This document shows, piece after piece, positions 21,435 through 30,533 of a stretch of DNA of 64,000 bases. Both the position numbers and the translations under genes were made by a program. Source of the stretch: Prevotella sp. Lineage in GTDB: Bacteria; Bacteroidota; Bacteroidia; Bacteroidales; Dysgonomonadaceae. Each line of letters opens with the position of its first letter. Within the stretch, counting starts at the first letter, position 1. The notes beneath the pieces are model-generated. The model was not told the origin of the DNA and ran no database searches. It was given only the letters and a program-made list of their open reading frames with translations. The DNA lies in contig JAITVV010000084.1 in the NCBI GenBank assembly GCA_031285625.1, positions 62,001-126,000 of the forward strand. Direction: 5' to 3'.

Positions 21435-24134
21435 TTATTTTGTTTTTATTAGATCAATCTTTCTCATTACATACTTTTCTATTTCTACAATTACAAAAAT
21501 TAAGAATCCAAAAGCAAACGGATATATCCAAAAATGTAATGGCAATTGCACGGTTCCAAATACATCATTCATAAATGGTATGTAAGTTATAAAAAGCTGT
21601 AACAATATAAGTAACCCGGAGACTACAAACACAGCCTTATTACTGAAAAAATCGCGGCTAAAGGCTGACTGCCTTATACTACGGCTATTATAAAGATGGA
21701 ACATTTGGGTAATAACTATAGTCTGGATTGTCACAGTTCTTACAATATCTTCGCTCACTCCGTTAGCCAGAAGATATAAGTTTAATAATAATGTACCGCC
21801 ACCGATAAGAATAGATACAAATAATATTCTCCATATAAAGTAACCATTCAGTAAAGGTGTCCGAGATGACCTCGGAGGTTGTTTCATCGTATCGGGTTCC
21901 AATTTTTCAAAAGCCAAAGCTAACGATATTGTCACCGAAGTAACCATATTAACCCAGAGAATCTGGATAGGCGTAAGTGGCATCAGCGTTCCAAAAAGTA
22001 TACTGGCAATGATAAGAAAACTTTCAGCACCATTTGTAGGTAATATAAATAGAATCGTCTTTTTCAGATTATCGTATACCCTCCTGCCCTCTTCTACAGC
22101 TGCAGCAATGGTCGAAAAATTATCGTCAGCCAAAACCATCTCGGCTGCATCTTTGGTCACTTCCGTTCCTTTTATCCCCATTGCAATACCCACATCCGCT
22201 TTTTTTAATGCAGGAGCATCGTTGACTCCGTCTCCAGTCATAGCACATATTATATTACGTGCCTGAAGGGCTTTCACCAGGCGAAGTTTATGTTCCGGAC
22301 TAGTACGGGCAAAGATATTATATTCAAGTGCTGCCTCTTCCAGTTCTTCGTCGGCCATCCGTTCTATAGCTTTTCCCTCCAATGCCATGGAGCCGTCACC
22401 AATTCCCATATCTTTACCGATAGATTTTGCTGTTTCAATGTGGTCGCCGGTTATCATTTTCACAGTTATACCAGCCTGTGCACATTGCCCTATAGCTTCA
22501 ATCGCTTCTTCTCTAGGAGGGTCAATAATACCTGCTAATCCTAAAAAGACTACCCCTTCCTGGATATCTTCATGCGATAATTTCTTTTTTTGTTTGTCGA
22601 CAATTTTATATGCGCCACCTATTATACGCTGTCCATTGCCGGCTAACCCGTGTATCTTAGACTCCCAATATTTCCTGTCAAATACTTTTAGTCCATCTTC
22701 CGACAATTGTTTATCAGCCATACCGAGGAGACGATCCGGAGCACCCTTTATGTAAATGATATTTTTATCTTCACATTCAGCCAAAGTAGCCATGTATTTA
22801 TATTCAGAGTCGAAAGGAATTGTAGCCAGCCTGTCGGTCTCATGATGGTCTACAGGTGCTTTCTCGTACAGAGTAATCAAGGCTCCTTCTGTAGGATCTC
22901 CTTTTACGTACCAGTTGCCTTCATCATCCTTACCCAACGATGCTTCGTTACAAATATAAAAACAACCGACAAGTTCATCTAAAACAGGCTCTGAAGAAAA
23001 ATCAGCTTTCTCTTCAGCCTTCATTATATCACCTTTAGGTGAATAGCCTGTTCCCGTTACATGAAACTCTCCGGTAGCAGTAATCAGGCTTTTAACTGTC
23101 ATCTCATTTTTGGTAAGAGTTCCTGTTTTATCAGAACATATAACAGCAACCGATCCCAGGGTCTCCACAGAGGGCAGAGTACGTACAATTGCATTCCGTT
23201 TAGCCATATTTTGAACTCCTATAGCAAGGATTATTGACAATATAGCCGGCAATCCTTCAGGTATGGCTGCTACAGCAAGTCCAATGACTGACATTAATAG
23301 TTCGCCTGTCTGATAATCACGAAAGAAATAACCAAATGCAAATACAAGTATGGCAATAACAATTATCACCATAGATACCGTTTTACCAAAGCTTGCTGTT
23401 TGTTTGAGCAGGGGAGTCGTTATTTGCTTTACCTCTGACATCATACGGTTAATCTTCCCTATTTCGGTATCTTGCCCTATTGCCACCACAGCACCAATTC
23501 CTGTGCCCGCACTAACTGTAGTTGTAGAAAATGCCATATTCGTCCGGTCACCTAATGGTGTATCGGCATCAATAACTGTTACATTCTTTTCAGAAGGTAC
23601 AGATTCCCCTGTCAGGGCAGACTCTTCAATCCGAAGATTATCTGATTTGATGATTCTAAGATCAGCAGGTATTTTATCTCCCGGATGAAGGATTACAATA
23701 TCCCCTACGGCAAGATGCGAGGCTCCAATTTCAACTCTTTTTCCATCCCTTATTATTTGTGCTGTATGCGACAACATCTTTTTTATGTCCTCCAGTGCTT
23801 TCTCAGCCTTATTCTCCTGAAAGAAACCAATACTGGCATTTACAACAGCCACTATTACTATCACAATTGTATCTACCCAATGACCCAAAAGTGCAGTAAC
23901 TACTGCAGCTATAAGAAGTATATAGATTAGTATATCATTGAAGTGTTTAAAAAAGCGAATTAATCTGCTTTCTTTTTTCTTTTCAGGCAATACATTCTCT
24001 CCAAATTTGTTAAGACGTTCCTGCGCCTCAACTTCAGATAACCCTTTGGTCGAATTTGTACCAAGTAATTCAATTACCTCTTTCGTTTCCTGAGAATGCC
24101 AGCTTTTATTTGTCACTCTTTTTTCTCTTTCCAT
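21435..24134 (-). CDS. P-type Ca2+-transporting ATPase (P2A-like cation pump)
   Basis: 899-residue cation pump. The N-terminal domain contains WHSQETKEVIELLGTN. Family motifs are TGES in the actuator domain, the phosphorylation motif CSDKTGTLTKNEMTV, KGAPDRLL in the nucleotide domain, and MTGDGVNDAPALKKADVGIAMG. The M6 segment ILWVNMVTSVTISLALAFE is typical of bacterial SERCA/PMR1-like pumps. About ten membrane helices are predicted from the hydrophobic stretches. It is a single gene with its own terminator. The substrate is most likely Ca2+ (possibly Mn2+); Na+ cannot be excluded. Confidence 0.92.
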   Translation of the reverse strand: MEREKRVTNKSWHSQETKEVIELLGTNSTKGLSEVEAQERLNKFGENVLPEKKKESRLIRFFKHFNDILIYILLIAAVVTALLGHWVDTIVIVIVAVVNASIGFFQENKAEKALEDIKKMLSHTAQIIRDGKRVEIGASHLAVGDIVILHPGDKIPADLRIIKSDNLRIEESALTGESVPSEKNVTVIDADTPLGDRTNMAFSTTTVSAGTGIGAVVAIGQDTEIGKINRMMSEVKQITTPLLKQTASFGKTVSMVIIVIAILVFAFGYFFRDYQTGELLMSVIGLAVAAIPEGLPAILSIILAIGVQNMAKRNAIVRTLPSVETLGSVAVICSDKTGTLTKNEMTVKSLITATGEFHVTGTGYSPKGDIMKAEEKADFSSEPVLDELVGCFYICNEASLGKDDEGNWYVKGDPTEGALITLYEKAPVDHHETDRLATIPFDSEYKYMATLAECEDKNIIYIKGAPDRLLGMADKQLSEDGLKVFDRKYWESKIHGLAGNGQRIIGGAYKIVDKQKKKLSHEDIQEGVVFLGLAGIIDPPREEAIEAIGQCAQAGITVKMITGDHIETAKSIGKDMGIGDGSMALEGKAIERMADEELEEAALEYNIFARTSPEHKLRLVKALQARNIICAMTGDGVNDAPALKKADVGIAMGIKGTEVTKDAAEMVLADDNFSTIAAAVEEGRRVYDNLKKTILFILPTNGAESFLIIASILFGTLMPLTPIQILWVNMVTSVTISLALAFEKLEPDTMKQPPRSSRTPLLNGYFIWRILFVSILIGGGTLLLNLYLLANGVSEDIVRTVTIQTIVITQMFHLYNSRSIRQSAFSRDFFSNKAVFVVSGLLILLQLFITYIPFMNDVFGTVQLPLHFWIYPFAFGFLIFVIVEIEKYVMRKIDLIKTK

Positions 24135-24292
24135 TCTTACTTTTTCAATTTTTTTGTCTGATTATTTAACATAGTGGTTATATTTTAACAATTAAAGATG
24201 TAAAAAGTTTGGTTGTAACAATCTACCCTGCCTAATCAAAACATAAGCAGAAATAATTTTAAGTGTATAACAAACTATCTAAAAAAAGTAAT

Positions 24293-24300
24293 TACCTTTG
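24293..24300 (+). promoter_or_regulatory. Candidate -7 element of the pyr leader transcript
   Basis: TACCTTTG is a good TAnnTTTG match. It lies 24 nt before the start codon of the leader peptide, which gives a very short 5' end before that codon. Confidence 0.5.
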
Positions 24301-24323
24301 TTATATCAATATAGAGAATAATA

Positions 24324-24404
24324 ATGAAAACAATATCGCTTATACAACAGCATTATTTTCACAGTGACGATTCCTGTATTTTACATGATTTCTTTAAAAT
24401 TTAG
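24324..24404 (+). CDS. Putative leader peptide (26 aa) of a transcription attenuator
   Basis: Short reading frame MKTISLIQQHYFHSDDSCIL (20 residues shown), ending HDFFKI. It lies 24 nt after a promoter-like element, and its stop codon is six bases before a near-perfect terminator hairpin. That layout is the one used by translation-coupled attenuators. The peptide holds three His, three Phe and three Asp but no homopolymer run, so the sensed molecule is unclear. Asp is a substrate of the downstream PyrB. The segment TTTCTT (24389-24394), inside the reading frame, can pair with AAGAAG (24417-24422) of the terminator arm, so ribosome position could control folding. Confidence 0.55.
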   Translation: MKTISLIQQHYFHSDDSCILHDFFKI

Positions 24405-24409
24405 ATATC

Positions 24410-24446
24410 ATCCTCGAAGAAGTTTTCTTTTTCGGGGATTTTTTTT
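24410..24446 (+). terminator. Attenuator-type intrinsic terminator upstream of pyrB
   Basis: Arms at 24410-24422 and 24427-24439 pair over 13 positions with two G-U wobbles around a TTTT loop, and eight T follow. It terminates nothing except the leader transcript, since no other gene ends here. This supports a regulatory role for the downstream pyrB-pyrI genes. Confidence 0.8.
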
Positions 24447-24505
24447 GAAGTATTTATCTAATATAAAGATATTTGACATATGAAAGAACGATAAAATAAG
24501 AAATG

Positions 24506-24562
24506 AAAAAAGTAACAGATAAAACATATAAAAAAGTGTCACCTTTGTCACCTTTTTCTTCC
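24506..24562. repeat. Palindromic intergenic repeat, copy 1
   Basis: A-rich left part with AAAAAAGTAACAG, a centre AACATAT and a right part GTGTCACCTTTGTCACC ending TTTTTCTTC. It closely resembles the element at 42785-42839, sharing AAAAAAGT, AACATAT and GTCACCTTTTTCTTC, and differs in which side carries a second GTCAC unit. Confidence 0.65.
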
Positions 24563-24658
24563 AAAAACCTGGTTATTAACCATTTGACAAATTTACGAAG
24601 TGTTACTTTTTACTTTATCTCCAATCAGATATAAATAACTCTTACAAAATAGACTGTT

Positions 24659-25576
24659 ATGTGCAACAAAAGCCTGGTATCAATCACAGATTATTCGAAG
24701 GAAGATATCCTGAGAATACTCCACCTGACAAAAAAATTTGATGAACAACCTAACAGGAGACTACTGGAAGGAAAAATCTGCGCCACTTTATTTTTTGAAC
24801 CTTCTACGCGTACACGCCTTAGTTTCGAAACGGCTGTAAACCGTCTGGGAGGCCGTATTATTGGTTTTTCTGATGCAGCTACCACCAGTTCATCAAAAGG
24901 GGAAACATTAAAGGACACCATCCTGATGGTAAACAACTATGCTGATATTATCATCATGCGTCATCATCTGGAAGGCGCTGCCCGGTATGCATCTGAGGTT
25001 TCATCCATACCTATTATTAATGCAGGAGACGGAGCAAATCAACACCCTACTCAAACAATGCTGGATATGTATTCCATATTTAAGACACAAGGGACTCTGG
25101 ATAACCTGACAATCACAATTGTAGGAGACCTGAAGTATGGAAGAACGGTACACTCGCTTATTATAGGTATGTCACACTTCAATCCTACCTTTCTATTCGT
25201 TGCTCCCGAAGAATTGAGCCTGCCCGATCCATATAAGGCATTTTGCGACAGCCATAATATCAAATATGAAGAACATACCGATTTTTCGCCGGAAGTGATC
25301 AATAAAGCAGATATAATCTACATGACACGTGTTCAGCGTGAACGCTTTACAGATCTGATGGAATATGAAAAAGTAAAGAACATATATATCCTCAGAAAAG
25401 ATATGTTGGAAGGTACTAAGGACAATCTGAAAATACTGCATCCCCTACCCCGCGTAAATGAAATACAACAAGATGTGGATGACAGCCCAAAAGCATATTA
25501 CTTCGAACAGGCTAAGAACGGTATGTTTACCCGTGAAGCTGTGATATGTGATGCACTAGGAATAGAGGTTGAATAA
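24659..25576 (+). CDS. pyrB: Aspartate carbamoyltransferase catalytic chain
   Basis: Catalyses carbamoyl phosphate plus aspartate to carbamoyl aspartate, the committed step of pyrimidine synthesis. The 305-residue protein has the carbamoyl-phosphate motif [13 protein letters not shown] (around residue 46) with the [11 protein letters not shown] loop, then [14 protein letters not shown] and HPLPRVNEI. It is followed by the regulatory chain pyrI after 36 nt, so the enzyme should be the allosteric dodecamer. A candidate attenuator lies upstream. Confidence 0.97.
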   Translation: MCNKSLVSITDYSKEDILRILHLTKKFDEQPNRRLLEGKICATLFFEPSTRTRLSFETAVNRLGGRIIGFSDAATTSSSKGETLKDTILMVNNYADIIIMRHHLEGAARYASEVSSIPIINAGDGANQHPTQTMLDMYSIFKTQGTLDNLTITIVGDLKYGRTVHSLIIGMSHFNPTFLFVAPEELSLPDPYKAFCDSHNIKYEEHTDFSPEVINKADIIYMTRVQRERFTDLMEYEKVKNIYILRKDMLEGTKDNLKILHPLPRVNEIQQDVDDSPKAYYFEQAKNGMFTREAVICDALGIEVE

Positions 25577-25612
25577 GTTGTGAGTAAAAAAGTTAAGAAA
25601 AAAACCTGAATT

Positions 25613-26074
25613 ATGAGCGAACAAAGAAGAGAACTGCAAGTAGCTGCATTATGCAATGGAACCGCGATAGATCATATACCACCCCGCTTTGTCTTTAAAG
25701 TAGTATCCTTACTCGAGTTAGAAAATCTTGAAAACCCAATCACCATAGGGAATAACTTCGAAAGTAAAAAAATGCAATCGAAAGGAATTATAAAGATTGC
25801 AGATAAATACTTCGAAGAGGATGAGATCAACAAGATAGCCCTTATAGCGCCCAATGTTGTTCTCAATATCATAAAAGACTACGAGGTAGTAGAAAAGAAA
25901 AGAGTTATACTTCCTCAGACCATAAAAGGTATTGTAAAGTGTAATAATCCGAAGTGCATTACCAACAATGAACCGATGATAACTCACTTTGAAGTAGTGG
26001 ATTCTGACAAGATCGAGTTACGTTGCCATTATTGTAATATTAAAATAAAGAAAGACGAGATTATCCTGAAATGA
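25613..26074 (+). CDS. pyrI: Aspartate carbamoyltransferase regulatory chain
   Basis: Zinc-binding nucleotide-sensing partner of PyrB, 153 residues. The allosteric domain begins with ELQVAALCNGTAIDHIP. The zinc domain has four cysteines in the pattern CNNPKC then CHYC near the C-terminus. It overlaps the flavin reductase gene by four bases (ATGA), indicating translational coupling. Confidence 0.97.
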   Translation: MSEQRRELQVAALCNGTAIDHIPPRFVFKVVSLLELENLENPITIGNNFESKKMQSKGIIKIADKYFEEDEINKIALIAPNVVLNIIKDYEVVEKKRVILPQTIKGIVKCNNPKCITNNEPMITHFEVVDSDKIELRCHYCNIKIKKDEIILK

Positions 26075-26646
26075 AACAAGACTGGAAACCAGGAACTTTA
26101 ATTTATCCCTTACCTGCCGCCATGATTAGTTGCGGAGGTACTCCTGATGAGTACAATATTATTACATTAAGCTGGCTTGGTACTATATGTACAAATCCAC
26201 CGATGTGTTATATCTCGGTACGCCCTGAACGCCATTCCTACGATATTATAAAGAGGAATATGGAGTTTGTTATCAATATCACGACCAACGATCTGGCATT
26301 TGCTACCGATTGGTGTGGGGTAAAATCAGGGAGGAACACAAACAAATTTGAGGAAATGGGACTGACCGCCGGAAAGGCCTCTATAGTACAGGCTCCGATT
26401 ATAGTTGAATCTCCATTAAACATAGAATGCAGGGTAAAAGAAATTATCAGCCTTGGTTCGCACGATATGTTTATAGCGGATGTAGTAAATGTAAAGGCCG
26501 ATGAAAAGTATATCGATCCCGAGACTGATAAATTCTGTTTGGAAGAAGCGAACCCCATTGCCTATTCCCATGGACAATATTATAATCTGGGTAATAAAAT
26601 AGGAGGATTCGGATGGTCAGTAAAGAAGAAAAAAGAAGATATCTGA
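26071..26646 (+). CDS. Flavin reductase family protein (FMN-binding)
   Basis: 191-residue flavin reductase-like FMN-binding protein with PAAMISCGG, 'ITLSWLGTICTNPPMCYISV', 'FVINITTNDLAFATDWCGVKSGRNTNKFEE' (in parts) and a C-terminal NKIGGFGWS. The family includes reductases and small split-barrel flavoproteins. Its start overlaps the pyrI stop by four bases, so it is part of the pyr operon. A link with dihydroorotate oxidation would be speculative. Confidence 0.88.
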   Translation: MKQDWKPGTLIYPLPAAMISCGGTPDEYNIITLSWLGTICTNPPMCYISVRPERHSYDIIKRNMEFVINITTNDLAFATDWCGVKSGRNTNKFEEMGLTAGKASIVQAPIIVESPLNIECRVKEIISLGSHDMFIADVVNVKADEKYIDPETDKFCLEEANPIAYSHGQYYNLGNKIGGFGWSVKKKKEDI

Positions 26647-26722
26647 TTCTCTGATGTCAAAAAAGTTTTTTTAAGAATACAGTACGCCTTATAAATTGTT
26701 AATACCAAACAAAACTGACACT

Positions 26723-28177
26723 ATGAAAAAGCATTTGTTTTCTGCATTATTAATTCTCAATGTTCTGTTTGCGGCTGCACAACAGAAAGCTCAAACAAGT
26801 AATATCCTCACCGAAGAACAAAAGATATACGGACTATCAAAGTTCTGGCATGAGGTACGTGAAAATTTTGTATTTATCAATCAGGTTGGAATAGAAAAAT
26901 GGGATAGTATATATCAGTCATACATACCTTTAGCACGACAAACCACAAATGACTGGGAATATTTTAAACTACTGCAGCACTTTTGTGCTCACACCAACGA
27001 TGGGCATACAGGAATAATGCGGCCTCCAATAGAATTGACTCAGACAGAAGCACGTAAACCGGGAGACGTATTCTTACCTGAACGTGACGGGATGTTTGAA
27101 GAGGGGGTTCTTCTCCTAATGAAAGTAGCCGGAAAAGCCTCGGTAATACGTGTAAACAAAAACATGGGAAAAGAAATCCCCGCCGGGAGTCAGGTACACA
27201 CAGTAAACAATCTGCCTGTAGAAGAGTATATCAATCGCTATACCTTACCTTATGTCAACCAATCAACCGACCACATGAGGGCAAATATGGCTGTACGGAG
27301 TATTGTCAACGGTGTGTATGGTGATACTCTCAGACTAGGATATACAAAACCTGATGGAAAAGAAGGTAATATCAAATTAACTTTTGGGGGTACATCAAGG
27401 AACGCCTCTGAAGGGGAAGACCTGTTTTATATACCGACAAACCCTTCCGGAGAACTAGTTAGCCTGGAATGGCAGGATAACAATATTGCTCTTATCAAGC
27501 TCAATAGTTTTTCGAATAAAAAAATTGTTGATGATTTTAAACAGCTATTGCCTAAACTGCAAAAAGCCAAAGGGCTCATCATCGACCTACGATTTAATGG
27601 TGGCGGAGATACATATAATGGCGTGAGAATTCTGCAATACTTTATACCTGACGATGTTCTTTACGGAATGCACTCCCGTTCACGCATGACTATTCCAAGC
27701 TATAAGGCATGGGGAAACTATATGGCTGCAAAAGACACAATAAATAGTGCACATGCTAAGAAATCATATTTAGCAGCGCATAATGAATTATATCATGATT
27801 TTGGAGTTGATACATTCAAGGTAGAAATTGACAAAAAGGAAAAATTGATCATACCAACTGTAATACTCACAAATAACTACACGGCATCTGCCGCCGAAGA
27901 CTTCCTTATATACGCTGATAAACAAAAACATATGATACGCATGGGGCAGAAAACATTTGGTAGCACCGGACAACCTATAAATGTTCCATTAGTAGCAGGA
28001 TTAGGTGCATATATCTGTACTAAAGAAGATACCTATACTGACGGGCGTAAGTTTGTAGGTGTAGGAGTAGTACCACATATTGAGGTAACACCAACAATGG
28101 ATGATTATCTGAAAGGTAAAGATGTAGAAGTAGACAAGGCTTGCGAATATATCAAAGAAGAATTGGCTAAAAAATAA
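26723..28177 (+). CDS. S41 family peptidase, exported
   Basis: 484-residue C-terminal-processing-type peptidase. I chose the ATG at 26723 because it begins a signal peptide (MKKHLFSALLILNVLFAAAQ); an upstream TTG would add nine unlikely residues. The N-terminal domain is helical and a PDZ-like region spans about 130-230. The S41 core has LIKLNSFS, GLIIDLRFNGGGDTYNG and TNNYTASAAEDFL, where the Ser after TA is the probable nucleophile, then GSTGQP. A hairpin terminator follows. The substrate is unknown. Confidence 0.9.
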   Translation: MKKHLFSALLILNVLFAAAQQKAQTSNILTEEQKIYGLSKFWHEVRENFVFINQVGIEKWDSIYQSYIPLARQTTNDWEYFKLLQHFCAHTNDGHTGIMRPPIELTQTEARKPGDVFLPERDGMFEEGVLLLMKVAGKASVIRVNKNMGKEIPAGSQVHTVNNLPVEEYINRYTLPYVNQSTDHMRANMAVRSIVNGVYGDTLRLGYTKPDGKEGNIKLTFGGTSRNASEGEDLFYIPTNPSGELVSLEWQDNNIALIKLNSFSNKKIVDDFKQLLPKLQKAKGLIIDLRFNGGGDTYNGVRILQYFIPDDVLYGMHSRSRMTIPSYKAWGNYMAAKDTINSAHAKKSYLAAHNELYHDFGVDTFKVEIDKKEKLIIPTVILTNNYTASAAEDFLIYADKQKHMIRMGQKTFGSTGQPINVPLVAGLGAYICTKEDTYTDGRKFVGVGVVPHIEVTPTMDDYLKGKDVEVDKACEYIKEELAKK

Positions 28178-28202
28178 GTGGTCACAAATAATGTGACCAC
28201 TT
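28176..28202. terminator. Intrinsic terminator between S41 peptidase and aldose epimerase
   Basis: Perfect 10-bp stem AAGTGGTCAC / GTGACCACTT with a 7-nt loop. Both flanks are A/T-rich and the flanking genes converge, so it can act in both directions. Confidence 0.85.
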
Positions 28203-28224
28203 AAAATTATTCTTTAGTAATTAT

Positions 28225-29370
28225 TTATTTCTTTACTGAAAACTTAAAGATTGTCTCGCTTTGATATTTTTCTCCCGGACGAAGAGTTGCCGAAGGCCAA
28301 TCTTTCTTATTAGGCGTATCAGGGTATTTTTGAGTTTCTAAGCAAACTGCAGCGCGGTGCTGGTTTACCTTTCCTTTTTTACCTTTATCGCTACCATCCA
28401 TGAAGTTTCCTGCATAGAACTGGATTCCCGGCTCTGTTGTATATACATCAAGAACGATTCCTGAACGAGGAGATTCTAAAGTAGCAGCAACTTTGCTTAT
28501 ATCGCCATTTGTATTTAGTACCCAGTTGTGGTCATAACCTTTTCCGTTCTTCAACTGAACAAAATCGAAGTTATCTATTCTGGCACCCACAGCAGTAGGA
28601 GTGCGGAAGTCCATATCTGTACCTTCCACATCCAGAATTTCACCTGTAGTCATAAATGTAGAATCAACAGGGGTATATTTATCAGCATGGAGAGTCAATA
28701 ACCAATCTGTATTCTTCACATCCGGATCACCATCCATATTGAAATACGTGTGGTTAGTCAGATTCACTACAGTCGGTTTATCAGTTTCAGCCTCATACTT
28801 AATATCGATTGCATTGTCATCTCTCAAAGTATAAGTGATCTTCGTATTCAGATTTCCAGGGAAACCTTCTTCTCCGTCTTTTGACAGGTATGTAAGTTCC
28901 AGTACCTTATCATCTATCTGATTAGCAGTAAATACTACAGTATGGAAACCTTTATCTCCGCCATGAAGTGTATGACCGAAGTTATTTTTAGGCAGGTCAT
29001 ACTTTACACCGTCAATTTCGAATGTGCCTTGTCCGATTCTATTACCATAACGTCCGATAGCTGCCCCATAATTATTTCCGGCAACATTAATATAGTCCTG
29101 TATCGAATCAAAGCCAATAACAACGTCTTTTTTATTACCATCTTTGTCAGGTACCGAAACCGAAACAATACGCCCACCATAGTTAGTTATACAGACTTCC
29201 ATACCGCTAGAATTAGTAAGCACATATAGATCTGTTTTCTTACCTTGCACTTCGGTCTCAAAGTTCTTTTTATCCAGACCCGATTCAGTGAGCTTACCTA
29301 CAGGAGCTTTCTCATTACAAGCTACAAATAGAAATGCTGCTGACAAAGCTGCCAAAACTGTTTTCTTCAT
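28225..29370 (-). CDS. galM: Aldose 1-epimerase, lipoprotein
   Basis: Mutarotase of 381 residues that interconverts sugar anomers. A lipoprotein signal ends FLFVAC (Cys 18), so it acts in the periplasm or at a membrane. Motifs include NYGGRIVSV, GRYGNRI, GHTLHGGDKGFH (catalytic His region), NLTNHTYFNMDG and a C-terminal 'AAVCLETQKYPDTPN' with the conserved Glu. The gene is 10 nt downstream of the GH43 gene on the same strand; together they form a small sugar-processing operon. Confidence 0.95.
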   Translation of the reverse strand: MKKTVLAALSAAFLFVACNEKAPVGKLTESGLDKKNFETEVQGKKTDLYVLTNSSGMEVCITNYGGRIVSVSVPDKDGNKKDVVIGFDSIQDYINVAGNNYGAAIGRYGNRIGQGTFEIDGVKYDLPKNNFGHTLHGGDKGFHTVVFTANQIDDKVLELTYLSKDGEEGFPGNLNTKITYTLRDDNAIDIKYEAETDKPTVVNLTNHTYFNMDGDPDVKNTDWLLTLHADKYTPVDSTFMTTGEILDVEGTDMDFRTPTAVGARIDNFDFVQLKNGKGYDHNWVLNTNGDISKVAATLESPRSGIVLDVYTTEPGIQFYAGNFMDGSDKGKKGKVNQHRAAVCLETQKYPDTPNKKDWPSATLRPGEKYQSETIFKFSVKK

Positions 29371-29380
29371 AATTTATATA

Positions 29381-30373
29381 TTATTTTAATGGATTTGCTT
29401 CTACTCCTTCTTTTGTCATAATTATAGGTTTAATGTGCCCATTTTCATCAAAAAACATTTCTTCAATACATGTTTCCCTATAGTTTCCATTTGTTTCAGT
29501 CAACGGACGACGATGGTAAATGATATACCATTTATCAGACTTAGGTTCATGTATAATAGAATGATGTCCTGCTCCATTAGCTATTTCAGTATCTTGCTGC
29601 AATATAGTCTCTATTCGCTCGAATGGGCCGAAAGGACTATCTGCAATAGCATATGCCACTTTATAATCGGGTCCGGTCCACCCACCTTCAGACCACATGA
29701 AGTAATATTTATCATTTTTGATAAACATAAATGGCCCTTCCACATAATCTTTCGGCGTCACTTCTTTATATATTGATCCATCTTCGAATGGTACCAATCC
29801 GGTAAAGTCATCGTTAAGTTTAGCTACATTACAATGTTTCCATCCCCCATAATAGATGTAATAACTTCCATCTTTATCTTTGAATACAAACTGATCAATA
29901 GGCTGTGCTCCATTGTAGAATTTATCAATTAACGGCTTCCCTAGATAATCCTTAAATGGCCCTTCAGGTTTATCAGCTACAGCGATACCAATTCCACCAT
30001 ATTCCTCATCATTTTGTATGTCATTTCCCCCAAAGAAAAGGAAGTACTTACTATCCTTTTTCAGAATGGCTGGAGCCCACATCGCACGTTTTACCCATTT
30101 TACCGAAGCTGTATCAACTATCCGTTCATGTTTTGTCCAATTTACAAGATCCGTAGAAGAGAAGGCATCCATAAATACCTGCTGATCGTATGGTGCCGAA
30201 TATGTAGGATACACCCAATACTTATCATCAAAGATAATTCCTTCAGGATCGGCATACCATCCTTCAAATATGGGATTACCGGACATTTTTTTCTCTGTTG
30301 TGTTCGTTTGTTTAGGCGTACAAGCCTGTATCGCAAACAAGCATGCGAAGATCAATAGATAGTTGTTTCTCAT
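29381..30373 (-). CDS. Glycoside hydrolase family 43 lipoprotein
   Basis: 330-residue exported enzyme with a lipoprotein signal (FAIQAC, Cys 18). The five-bladed GH43 fold is indicated by 'IFEGWYADPEGIIFDDKYWVY' (in parts; general-base Asp of ADPE), 'MWAPAILKKDSKYFLFF', 'PIDQFVFKDKDGSYYIYYGG' and 'YVEGPFMFIKNDKYYFMWSEGG' (acid Glu of VEGP). The likely activity is an arabinofuranosidase or xylosidase, or an exo-acting relative. It is co-transcribed with galM. Confidence 0.92.
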   Translation of the reverse strand: MRNNYLLIFACLFAIQACTPKQTNTTEKKMSGNPIFEGWYADPEGIIFDDKYWVYPTYSAPYDQQVFMDAFSSTDLVNWTKHERIVDTASVKWVKRAMWAPAILKKDSKYFLFFGGNDIQNDEEYGGIGIAVADKPEGPFKDYLGKPLIDKFYNGAQPIDQFVFKDKDGSYYIYYGGWKHCNVAKLNDDFTGLVPFEDGSIYKEVTPKDYVEGPFMFIKNDKYYFMWSEGGWTGPDYKVAYAIADSPFGPFERIETILQQDTEIANGAGHHSIIHEPKSDKWYIIYHRRPLTETNGNYRETCIEEMFFDENGHIKPIIMTKEGVEANPLK

Positions 30374-30447
30374 TTATTAATATTTTTTTATTACCAGAAG
30401 ATAAAAATACAATTTTTTTCATTTGATAATGTTCTGTTTTAGAATAT

Positions 30448-30478
30448 TTTGATATTTGTTGTTAAAAAGTTACCTTTG
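30448..30478 (+). promoter_or_regulatory. Promoter of the polyprenyl synthase gene
   Basis: TTTG (30448-30451), a 19-nt spacer, then TACCTTTG (30471-30478). This is one of the best matches to the Bacteroidetes -33/-7 promoter in the window, and it lies 55 nt before the chosen start codon. Confidence 0.6.
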
Positions 30479-30533
30479 TTGGGGTACAACACAAATTAGT
30501 TCTACCTTTATTATAGATAAACCCAAAGGAATT

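Larger units (their letters stand above)
24135..24658. other. Intergenic region between Ca2+-ATPase and pyrB
   Basis: 524 nt holding, on the plus strand, a promoter-like TACCTTTG (24293-24300), a 26-codon leader reading frame (24324-24404), a strong terminator (24410-24446) and a palindromic repeat (24506-24562), and then about 95 nt to pyrB. Each is listed separately. I see no promoter for the divergent ATPase gene with confidence. Confidence 0.7.
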
